From Paraburkholderia graminis C4D1M (GTDB lineage: Bacteria; Pseudomonadota; Gammaproteobacteria; Burkholderiales; Burkholderiaceae), in assembly GCF_000172415.1 (NCBI RefSeq), contig NZ_ABLD01000023.1, positions 1-64,000 on the forward strand: a DNA stretch of 64,000 nt, read 5' to 3'. Below, one piece after another: positions 41,989 through 49,842 of the stretch (its first letter is position 1; each line of letters opens with the position of its first letter). The position numbers and the translations under genes are program-made. Under the pieces are notes generated by a model that did not search any database, had not been told where the DNA came from, and saw only the letters and a list, made by a program, of their open reading frames with translations.

Positions 41989-42738
41989 ATGCAAGCACTT
42001 CCGGCTTTCCTGTCTCCGAGCGAGACCGCGTTTTTCTTCGATTTCGACGGCACGCTCGTCGAACTCGCGCCCACGCCGGATGGCGTGCAGGTGCAACCTC
42101 GCGTGATTGAACTGCTTGGCGAACTGCGACGTTTGACGAACGGCGCGGTCGCCGTGGTGTCGGGGCGTGGTATCGACAGCATCGACGCTTTTCTCGGCAT
42201 GCCCGATCTGCCGATTGCCGGTTTGCACGGGGCCGAGCGGCGCGACGCGAACGGCGACACGCAGCGCATCGGCTTTCACGACGAGCGGCTCTTGCGCATG
42301 GAGCAGGTGCTCGCCGAAGTCGTCAACGCGAACCCCGGCATGCTGCTCGAGATCAAGGGCGCGGCGCTCGCGCTGCACTATCGCAACGCGCCCGATCGCG
42401 AGACCGCTGCGCGCGAGGCGACGGAGCGGCTGGTCGCGGATTACCCGAACTCGTATGTGCTGCAGCCGGGCAAGATGGTCTACGAAATCAAGCCGAAGGA
42501 TGTCGACAAAGGCCGCGCGCTGCGTGCGTTCCTCGACGAGCCGCCGTTTGTCGGACGCAAGCCGCTTTTTGCCGGCGACGATCTCACCGACGAGAAAGGC
42601 TTCGCGGTCGTCAACGAACGCAACGGACTGTCGATCAAGGTCGGCGCGGGCGACACGACGGCGCAAGCGCGCGTGGAGTCGGTGACCGCGCTGCTCGACT
42701 GGCTCGCGACAGTGGTCGCGGCCGCGCGTGGCGCATGA
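41989..42738 (+). CDS. otsB: Trehalose-6-phosphate phosphatase
   Basis: HAD-superfamily phosphatase producing trehalose, 249 aa. Motif I FFFDFDGTLVEL (Asp18 nucleophile, Asp20), VVSGRGIDSID (motif II region), GLHGAERR (OtsB-specific) and FAGDDLTDEKGF (motif IV acidic residues). ATG 41989 fits the family N-terminus; an upstream ATG at 41929 is less likely. It lies 82 bp before otsA, which is frameshifted, so trehalose synthesis by this pair may be compromised. Confidence 0.94.
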   Translation: MQALPAFLSPSETAFFFDFDGTLVELAPTPDGVQVQPRVIELLGELRRLTNGAVAVVSGRGIDSIDAFLGMPDLPIAGLHGAERRDANGDTQRIGFHDERLLRMEQVLAEVVNANPGMLLEIKGAALALHYRNAPDRETAAREATERLVADYPNSYVLQPGKMVYEIKPKDVDKGRALRAFLDEPPFVGRKPLFAGDDLTDEKGFAVVNERNGLSIKVGAGDTTAQARVESVTALLDWLATVVAAARGA

Positions 42739-42820
42739 CGCTCGCATCGCCCGCGCTGCAACGCATACAACGCGCACGACATAGCGCGACAACAACGTAT
42801 TACATCGGGGACAGCGCTTC

Positions 42821-44282
42821 ATGAGCCGACTGATTATCGTTTCGAACCGGGTCGCGCCGATCTCGGAGGGCGGCCCGGCGGCAGGCGGTCTCGCGGTCGG
42901 CGTATACGACGCGCTCAAGGAAACGGGCGGCATGTGGTTCGGCTGGAGCGGCGAGGTGCTGAGTTCCGGTCAGCCGCAGATCAAGCTCGAAGAGCGCGGT
43001 CCCGTGACCTTCGCCACTATCGCGCTGATGCGCCGCGATTACGACCAGTACTACCGCGGCTTCTCGAACGCCACGCTGTGGCCGGCTTTCCACTATCGGG
43101 CCGATCTGGTGCAATACGACCGGCACGATTTCGGCGGCTACTGCCGCGTGAATGCATGGCTCGCCCAACAACTCGTGCCGCTCTTGCGCGACGACGACGT
43201 CATCTGGGTGCACGACTATCACCTGATCCCGTTTGCCGAGGCGTTGCGCGCCGCGGGCGTGAAGAACCGCATCGGCTTTTTCCTGCACATTCCGTTTCCC
43301 GCTTCGCAAGTGCTGCTCGCCGTGCCGCCGCATCGCGAACTCGTGCAAGCGCTGTGTTCGTTCGATCTGCTCGGTTTCCAGACGGCGCCGGATTTGCGCG
43401 CGTTCTGCGATTACATCGTCAACGAGGCGAACGGCACCGTCGACGCGTCGTCCGACGGCCCGCTCTCGATTCATGCGTTCGGCCGCACGCTGCGCGCCGC
43501 CGCTTACCCGATCGGCGTCTATCCGGACGAGATCGCCGAACTTGCGAAAGCGGGCGAGCGCGGCAAGCCGGTACGCACGATGAAAGCGACGCTGCATTCG
43601 CGCAAGCTCATCATGAGCGTCGATCGCCTCGATTATTCGAAAGGGACTCGTCGAGAGGTTCCGCGCCTTCGAGCGTCTGCTGGAACACGCGGCGGCGCAG
43701 CGCAACAAGGTGTCGTTTCTGCAGATCGCGCCGCCCACGCGCGCCGACATGCACGCGTATCAGGACATCCGTCTGCAACTGGAAGGGGAGTCCGGCCGCA
43801 TCAACGGACGTTTCGCCGAACTCGACTGGACGCCGATTCTCTACATCCACAAACAATATGAGCGCTCGGTGCTTGCCGCGCTGTTTCGCACCGCGCACGT
43901 CGGCTACGTGACGCCTCTGCGCGACGGCATGAACCTCGTCGCGAAGGAATACGTATCGGCGCAGGACCCGGAGAATCCGGGCGTGCTCGTGCTGTCGCGC
44001 TTTGCCGGCGCCGCGCAGGAACTGGACGGCGCGCTGATCGTGAATCCTGTCGATATCGACGGCATGGCGGACGCGCTCGCGACGGCGCTCGAGATGCCGC
44101 TCGCGGAGCGCCAGGCGCGTCATCGCGACATGATGGCGCAACTGCGCGAGAACAATGTCTCGGTGTGGCGCGACAACTTCATGCGCGATTTGCAGAGCGC
44201 CAATGGTGCAGGACGCACCGCAAGCGCACGGCCGCGCGCCCGAGTGGGGAAAAAAACCGCGCGCGAGATTGTGGCGAGCTAG
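42821..44282 (+). pseudogene. otsA: Trehalose-6-phosphate synthase, frameshifted
   Basis: GT20 glycosyltransferase joining UDP-glucose and glucose 6-phosphate. The 5' part reads IIVSNRVAPISEGGPAAGGL, WVHDYHLIPFAE and DRLDYSKG in frame to 43645, then loses homology and stops at 43861. The downstream part (LVERFRAFERLLEH, SFLQIAPPTRADMHAYQDI, TPLRDGMNLVAKEYVSAQ) continues in the +1 frame to 44282. Removing one base at about 43646 (extra A in AAAGGGACTCGTC) restores a continuous 486-residue protein, the normal OtsA length. No other damage is visible. Either a real recent mutation or a sequencing error. Confidence 0.93.
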
Positions 44283-44354
44283 CGGCGGGGCGCGACGCGC
44301 AGCGCTCGCAATGACGATGCGATAGCGAGCTCGTAAAGCCCGGCCCACAAAGCA

Positions 44355-44380
44355 GAAAAGCCGCTTTTTAGCGGCTTTTC
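44355..44380. terminator. Bidirectional terminator otsA / ABC transporter
   Basis: GAAAAGCCGCT (44355-44365) and AGCGGCTTTTC (44370-44380) form an 11-bp stem with a TTTT loop; A-rich 5' arm and T-rich 3' arm serve both converging transcripts. Confidence 0.8.
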
Positions 44381-44431
44381 CGTTGGTGAGCGACTGCGCG
44401 CAATGCGATGTGGCGAAATGCGGCGCGCGCC

Positions 44432-46312
44432 TCAGATCACATGCTGTTCATCGACCTTCTTGCCGCCCACATGCAGCGTCGTGCCTTTGCCGTATTGCTT
44501 CGAAAGCAGATCGCGATAGAGGCCGGGGCGCTGGCGCAGCTCTTCGGGACTGCCGTCGTCGATGACCTTGCCCGCGCTCATCACGATGATGCGGTCGAAG
44601 TTATGCAGCGTCGACAGGCGGTGCGCGATCGCGATCACCGTGCGGCCGACCATCAGCCGGTCGAGCGCCTTCTGGATCGCTTCTTCCGATGCGCTGTCCA
44701 GCGCCGAGGTGGCTTCGTCGAGCAGCAGGATCGGCGCGTTCTTCAAGATCGCGCGTGCGATCGCGATGCGCTGACGCTGTCCGCCGGACAGCTTCACGCC
44801 GCGGTCGCCGACGATCGTGTCGAACCCTTCCGGCATCGCCTCGATGAAGTCAGTGCAGCGCGCCTCGCGCGCCGCCGCCAGCACTTCGTCGCGGCTCGCT
44901 TCGGGGCGGCCATACGCAATGTTCTCGTACACAGTGCGATGGAACAGCGAAATATCCTGCGGCACGAGCGCGATGGTGTGGCGCAGGCTGTCCTGCGTGA
45001 TCGTGGCGATGTCCTGCCCGTCGATCTTGATCGCGCCGCCTTGCGTCTCGTAGAAACGCTGGAGCAGGGCGAGCACCGTCGATTTGCCCGCGCCCGACTT
45101 GCCGATCAGCCCGACGCGCTGACCCGGTTCGATATGCAGATCGAAATGATCGAGGATCGGCCGGCGGCGCGGATACGCGAACGTCACGCTTTCGAAGTCG
45201 ACGCGCCCGCCTTGCGGCACGAGTTCGGTGGCGCCGTCGCGATCGGGCATGCCGTGCGGCTCGAGCAGCGTGCGCACGGCTTCGGCGAGTCGCGCGACGT
45301 GCTGCGTGACGTCCACCAGTGCGACCGCGAGATCGCGCGTGCCGTGCAGAATCGTGAACCCGAGCGAGCTGACGAGCACGATGTCGCCCGAAGTCGCCTT
45401 GCCTTGGTCCCACAGCAACAGCGCCCAGCCGAGCAGACCCGCCGACAGCAGCGCGGTGATCACCGCGTGCAGCAGGCGCAGCTTCTCGAGGTACAGCAGG
45501 CTCTGCTGACGCGCGTCCATCTCGGCCTTGACCGTCGCGCCGAAACGCTGCTGCTCGCGAAACGTCATGCCGAACGCACGAACGAGGCCCATGTTGCTGA
45601 TGACGTCGACGAGCTCGCCGTCCACCGAGGCCGCTCTGGTCGCGAAATGGTGATGGCGCACCGAGCCGCGGCCGGCGAGCTTGTACAGCACCACCGACAG
45701 GATCGCCGAGCACAGCATCAGGCCGCCCGCCATCAGCGGGTTGACCGCGATGATCATGAAGATCGCGCCGAGCACGGCGATGCACGGCGGCAGAACGTTC
45801 CACGCCGTGGTGTTTTCGGCCGTGTAGACGGCGTTCGAGGTCGCGGTGATCCGGCTTGCCAGCATGCCGGGCTGCTTCTCGGCGTAGTAGGTCGGCGAAT
45901 GTCCGCTCAGATACTGGAAGAGGTCGCGCCGCAAGTCGCCGGTCACGGCGACGAACGTATGCGCCGCGACCCAGCCGCCGACCCGCCACAGCAGGTTATC
46001 CGCCGCGATCAGTCCGACGAGGATCGCGAACGCACCCCACAGCGGCCCGGGATGATGCCGGCCGGTGCCGAGCACGTCGATAAGATGTTTGATCGCGTAC
46101 TGCGAAGCGAGCGCACAGCCCACGGCCGCTACCACGCTGCACAGCACGATCGTATGAGCGAGCGGATGGCGGCGGATAAAACGGAAAAGGAACGCAAGCG
46201 GCCTGTGCGCATAGCTCGCGAGCTTTGCGTTTTCGGCGTTGCGCTGGGCGATGGTCAAATGTTCCAATTGATCGAGAGGTCGGTGTGGTTCGGAGGTGTG
46301 CATGCAAGCCAT
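44432..46312 (-). CDS. ABC exporter half-transporter (MsbA/ABCB-like)
   Basis: Fused membrane-ATPase exporter subunit, 626 aa from ATG 46312 (ATG 46303 and TTG 46345 are alternatives). About six transmembrane segments occupy residues 50-330 (AHTIVLCSVVAAVGCALA onwards), followed by the ATPase: Walker A GLIGKSGAGKST, Q-loop, signature LSGGQRQR, Walker B ILLLDEATSALDS, and the H-loop AHRLST. It should homodimerise and export a lipid, sugar or drug; the substrate is not evident. It converges with otsA and is divergent from the GT4 gene. Confidence 0.9.
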   Translation of the reverse strand: MACMHTSEPHRPLDQLEHLTIAQRNAENAKLASYAHRPLAFLFRFIRRHPLAHTIVLCSVVAAVGCALASQYAIKHLIDVLGTGRHHPGPLWGAFAILVGLIAADNLLWRVGGWVAAHTFVAVTGDLRRDLFQYLSGHSPTYYAEKQPGMLASRITATSNAVYTAENTTAWNVLPPCIAVLGAIFMIIAVNPLMAGGLMLCSAILSVVLYKLAGRGSVRHHHFATRAASVDGELVDVISNMGLVRAFGMTFREQQRFGATVKAEMDARQQSLLYLEKLRLLHAVITALLSAGLLGWALLLWDQGKATSGDIVLVSSLGFTILHGTRDLAVALVDVTQHVARLAEAVRTLLEPHGMPDRDGATELVPQGGRVDFESVTFAYPRRRPILDHFDLHIEPGQRVGLIGKSGAGKSTVLALLQRFYETQGGAIKIDGQDIATITQDSLRHTIALVPQDISLFHRTVYENIAYGRPEASRDEVLAAAREARCTDFIEAMPEGFDTIVGDRGVKLSGGQRQRIAIARAILKNAPILLLDEATSALDSASEEAIQKALDRLMVGRTVIAIAHRLSTLHNFDRIIVMSAGKVIDDGSPEELRQRPGLYRDLLSKQYGKGTTLHVGGKKVDEQHVI

Positions 46313-46980
46313 GGGCCACGCGAAAAAGCATCGCGGCGAAGCCAATGCTTCGCATTGTAAACATGCAAAGACGATTGCGCCCTGTGTATCCGGGCTTTTG
46401 GCGCGATTGATGTCGCGATGGACGTCCGCGATCTACCTCTTGCTCGACTGACTGCGGCGGCAGTGGTTCACGCGGATCGCGGAATATTTCGGGATATAAT
46501 TACAAATTGCATTCAGCCCGGCGCTGAATTCTCTTCAATGGGTGCCGGTACGCTTGTGCAAGAACTTACAAAGCACGACCGTCGAGCCGGGGCAAGCATG
46601 CACGACGGCACAGCAGCAAGCCAGTCGTTACTGTAGAACTGCCTTGCAAAACAAGGGTTTGCAAAGTGTATCCCTGCTGTAACAAAGTAAAGTCTTTGAA
46701 ATGTTGTGGTGCAGCGAGAATCCCGGCATCGATAATGCATGCGCTGTAGGCCCTGCCGAAATTTCTGACAGTTTGTCAACGTCGGGCACGTCTGTGCGTT
46801 TACCGCACAGGCATGGACGGCGACCGTCGTCCGGGCTATTTAAACTGAAGCGATCCTTCGCAGGCTATCTCGAGAGAATAGGCCCGCGCCGGCGTGTCCG
46901 GCCCGACTGCCCTGGCGAGCAAGCGAGTCGCTTTTACCAAACGCAGTACTTTTGCCGGTTTTTTACGAGGAGTTCTTCAT
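46313..46980. other. Divergent region ABC transporter / GT4 gene (about 670 bp)
   Basis: Unusually long and relatively AT-rich for this window. Contains a consensus TATAAT at 46495-46500 without a good -35, and a CTGTGCG/CGCACAG hairpin at 46792-46810. No plausible gene; a 72-codon frame at 46418 has no coding character. It probably holds a long 5' leader for the glycosyltransferase gene. Confidence 0.45.
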
Positions 46981-48045
46981 ATGCGAATCGCTCAAATCGC
47001 TCCGTTGCACGAGGCGGTTCCTCCCAAGCTGTACGGTGGTACGGAACGTGTGGTGTCTTATCTGACCGAAGCGCTGGTCGAGCAGGGCCACGACGTCACG
47101 CTCTTTGCGAGCGGCGATTCGCAAACCTCGGCAAAGCTCGAAGCGTTCTGGCCGCAAGCACTGCGCCTCGACCCGACCATCCGCGACGTGATGGCGCCGC
47201 ACATGCTGCTGCTCGAAGAAGTACGCCGCCGCGCGGAAGAATTCGATGTGCTGCATTTCCACATCGACTACTACCCGTTCTCGCTGTTCGCGCGCCAGCC
47301 GGTGCCGTTCGTGACCACGCTGCACGGCCGTCTCGATCTGCCGGAACTTCAGCCGATCTTCAACACGTTCAATGACGTGCCGGTCGTCTCGATCTCGGAC
47401 AACCAGCGCATTCCGCTGCCGCAGGCAAACTGGCTGCAAACCGTCTATCACGGTCTGCCGGAAAACGTGCTCACGCCGATCAAGAACGTCGAGCCCGGCT
47501 ACCTCGCATTCCTCGGCCGCGTTTCGCCGGAGAAGGGTCTCGACCGTGCGATCCGCATCGCCGGCCAGGCGGGCATGAAGCTCAAGGTCGCGGCCAAGAT
47601 CGACAAGGCCGATCGTGCCTATTACGAAGAAGTGATCAAGCCGCTGATGGCGCTCCCGCACGTCGAATACATCGGCGAAATCGGCGAAGCCGAAAAGCGT
47701 GAGTTCCTCGGCAACGCGCATGCACTGGTGTTCCCGATCGACTGGCCGGAGCCCTTCGGTCTCGTGATGATCGAAGCAATGGCTTGCGGTACGCCGGTGA
47801 TCGCGTTTAACCGCGGTTCGGTGCCGGAAGTGATCGACAACGGCGTGTCGGGCTTCGTCGTCGAAGACGAAATCAGCGCGGTCGCGGCGGTCAAGCGTCT
47901 GCACACGCTGTCGCGCGAAACGGTGCGCAAGTCGTTCGAAGCGCGTTTCTCGTCGAAGGTGATGGCGCAGAACTACGTCGCGACGTACGAAGAACTGCTG
48001 CGTCGCAAGCACCGCACGGTGCTGCGCGAAGTCAACGCAAACTAA
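46981..48045 (+). CDS. GT4-family glycosyltransferase
   Basis: GT-B glycosyltransferase of 354 aa: N-terminal acceptor domain (MRIAQIAPLHEAVPPKLYGG), and C-terminal donor domain with LGRVSPEKGLDRAIRIAG and the EX7E-type segment PEPFGLVMIEAMACGTPVIA. Cytoplasmic with no membrane span. Start ATG 46981 has AGGAG 9 nt upstream; the longer GTG frame (46894) is not conserved. Donor and acceptor cannot be named. Stands between an ABC exporter and two membrane-protein genes. Confidence 0.9.
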   Translation: MRIAQIAPLHEAVPPKLYGGTERVVSYLTEALVEQGHDVTLFASGDSQTSAKLEAFWPQALRLDPTIRDVMAPHMLLLEEVRRRAEEFDVLHFHIDYYPFSLFARQPVPFVTTLHGRLDLPELQPIFNTFNDVPVVSISDNQRIPLPQANWLQTVYHGLPENVLTPIKNVEPGYLAFLGRVSPEKGLDRAIRIAGQAGMKLKVAAKIDKADRAYYEEVIKPLMALPHVEYIGEIGEAEKREFLGNAHALVFPIDWPEPFGLVMIEAMACGTPVIAFNRGSVPEVIDNGVSGFVVEDEISAVAAVKRLHTLSRETVRKSFEARFSSKVMAQNYVATYEELLRRKHRTVLREVNAN

Positions 48046-48300
48046 AACGCTAGACCGGAAGCTGCCGGTCGAAGCAAACCGGTTCGGCGGATCAAGCGTG
48101 TTACAGCGCTTCGCCGGCCACCCGCAACGCCCCGCGTGCCACGCACTCGCGGGGCGTTGTTGCATGCGCGCCGCGTTTTTTCGCGTTTCGCGATGCAAAG
48201 CGGGTGTTTCGCGACCGCCGCAGCAGCCGCCTTTCGTAATATCCCTATAATGGCCGTGCCGCAAATTTGGCTGCGGCGCCGCCGACGACAGGAGGATGCC

Positions 48301-49152
48301 TTGGCGAGAACGAAAGAGACGCGAGCGAATGCCGCGCCCGGCGCCGGAACGATTTTCGCGCTGCGCGCCATCGGTCTCGTGCTTCTCGCCCGCTGGCTGT
48401 TTTCCATGTCGGCGATGGATCTGACGACGTCGCTATCGGCGATGGCGTCGTCGCCGTGGGCGTGCGTCAACCTCGTCTTCCTGTTCCTGCTGATCTTCTT
48501 GCCGGGCGCGCGCGCCGTGGCCGAGCGTCCGTTCCATCCGCTGCCGCAATGGCTGCGGCAAGCGCTGCGTCTCTTCGCGTTCCTCGGGTTTCTGTTTGCG
48601 GTCTGGGTGGTCAGTGCGTTTGCAATGAGCGCCGGCTGGCGGCGCGCCGCGCAAACCGTGGCCGCGACCAACGGCTGGCTGCTGGTCGCACCGGCGCTCT
48701 ACGCGGCGGTCCTGTGGATCTGCCGGCCGCGGCCGCTCTGGCGCACCAACATCGCCGCGCGACGCTTTGCGATCGGACGCTATGCGGTCTCGCTCGACCC
48801 GCTGACACGCACGGTGAGCGTATGGGCCGAGCGTCGCAAGGTGGGGCAGTACGACGCGCGCGAGCTCTCGGTGCGCTGGGCGGACGGTGCGGGCACGCGG
48901 TCTGCGGCGCCGCCCACGCCGGTGATCGCGCTGCATGCCGCAGGCGATGCGGTGACGCAGTCTGCGCCGCGCGCGAGCGGCGCGCCGTCGCTTGCGCGGG
49001 CCGCGTTTGGCCGTCGTCCGAAAATCGAATTGCTGTGGGATTCGCCTGCGGCCGCGGGGCACAACCGGCAGACGGTGTTTCGCGCGGCGTTGACGACGGA
49101 AGGCGATCGCGTCGCGGCACGCGCGCTCGACAGCACGTTGCGGCAAGTCTGA
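48301..49152 (+). CDS. Hypothetical four-helix membrane protein
   Basis: Not recognised. I place the start at TTG 48301, because AGGAGG lies at 48290-48295 and the upstream ATG 48250 overlaps a TATAAT (48246-48251) likely to be the -10 of its own promoter. The 283-residue product has four hydrophobic segments (ALRAIGLVLLARWLF, WACVNLVFLFLLIFLPG, LRLFAFLGFLFAVWVVSAFA, WLLVAPALYAAVLWIC), then a soluble C-terminal half of about 150 residues rich in Arg/Ala with ARRFAIGRYAVSLDPLTRTVSVWAERRKVGQYD. Alternative starts are ATG 48250 and ATG 48136. Confidence 0.6.
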   Translation: MARTKETRANAAPGAGTIFALRAIGLVLLARWLFSMSAMDLTTSLSAMASSPWACVNLVFLFLLIFLPGARAVAERPFHPLPQWLRQALRLFAFLGFLFAVWVVSAFAMSAGWRRAAQTVAATNGWLLVAPALYAAVLWICRPRPLWRTNIAARRFAIGRYAVSLDPLTRTVSVWAERRKVGQYDARELSVRWADGAGTRSAAPPTPVIALHAAGDAVTQSAPRASGAPSLARAAFGRRPKIELLWDSPAAAGHNRQTVFRAALTTEGDRVAARALDSTLRQV

Positions 49153-49305
49153 ATCTGAAGCGCGCTGTGTGCCGTCGCTCACATGCCATGACGGACGAGC
49201 GCGTTGTAAAGTAAGCCGTGGTCGATAATGAAACCAGGACGCCGCCCGCGCTTGACGGCGGGCGAGCGATAACAACGATGTGCCGTGTCGTTAGCAGGAG
49301 TCGCT

Positions 49306-49770
49306 ATGCTGGTTCGCTGGTTACTTGCCGCTCTTCATCTGCTTGCTTATGGCTTCGCGCTTGCGTCGATCCTGCGGCGCACGTGGTCGCTGCGCCGCGC
49401 GGCGGTGCCTGCCGCGCTGCGCTCCGTGTTCCGGGCCGACACGCGGTGGGGTCTGTCCGCCCTGGTGCTGATCGTGACGGGGCTGATGCGCGTTTTCGGT
49501 TCTTATGAGAAGGGCGCCGACTACTATCTCCACGAGCCGCTCTTTCACCTCAAGATGACGCTGCTCGTCATCATCGTCCTGCTTGAAGTTCCGTCGATGC
49601 TCGCCTTGATGCGCTGGCGCGCGTCGATACGAAAGGGCGAGGCGCCGGACCTGCACAACGCACGCCGCTACGCACACCTGAGCGTGATTCAGACGGTCTT
49701 GCTCGTGCTGATGGTGTTCGCCGCGACCGGCATGGCGCGCGGCATCGGCTTGCCTGCGGGCGTGGTGTAA
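49306..49770 (+). CDS. DUF2214-family membrane protein
   Basis: 154-residue inner-membrane protein with four hydrophobic segments: LVRWLLAALHLLAYGFALASIL, GLSALVLIVTGLMRVFG, LKMTLLVIIVLLEVPSMLALM and SVIQTVLLVLMVFAATGMA. Layout and FGSYEKGADYYLHEPLFHLKM match DUF2214. ATG 49306 is supported by AGGAG at 49296-49300; a GTG at 49285 is open but lacks such a site. Function unknown. Confidence 0.85.
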   Translation: MLVRWLLAALHLLAYGFALASILRRTWSLRRAAVPAALRSVFRADTRWGLSALVLIVTGLMRVFGSYEKGADYYLHEPLFHLKMTLLVIIVLLEVPSMLALMRWRASIRKGEAPDLHNARRYAHLSVIQTVLLVLMVFAATGMARGIGLPAGVV

Positions 49771-49842
49771 GCCGGCGGCGCGTCAACGGAATAGGCCTTG
49801 AATAAAGGCATTTCCGTGTGACGCGCGTCATCGTCGGCGTTC

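Noticed and set aside
43630..43660. Programmed frameshifting in otsA
   Set aside because: Restoring the frame needs a +1 skip at AAA GGG ACT; no recognised slippery site, rare-codon stall or stimulatory structure is evident, and OtsA is not known to use recoding.
46418..46636. 72-codon plus-strand frame as a small gene before the GT4 gene
   Set aside because: No Shine-Dalgarno, no recognisable composition, and it spans the putative -10 at 46495.
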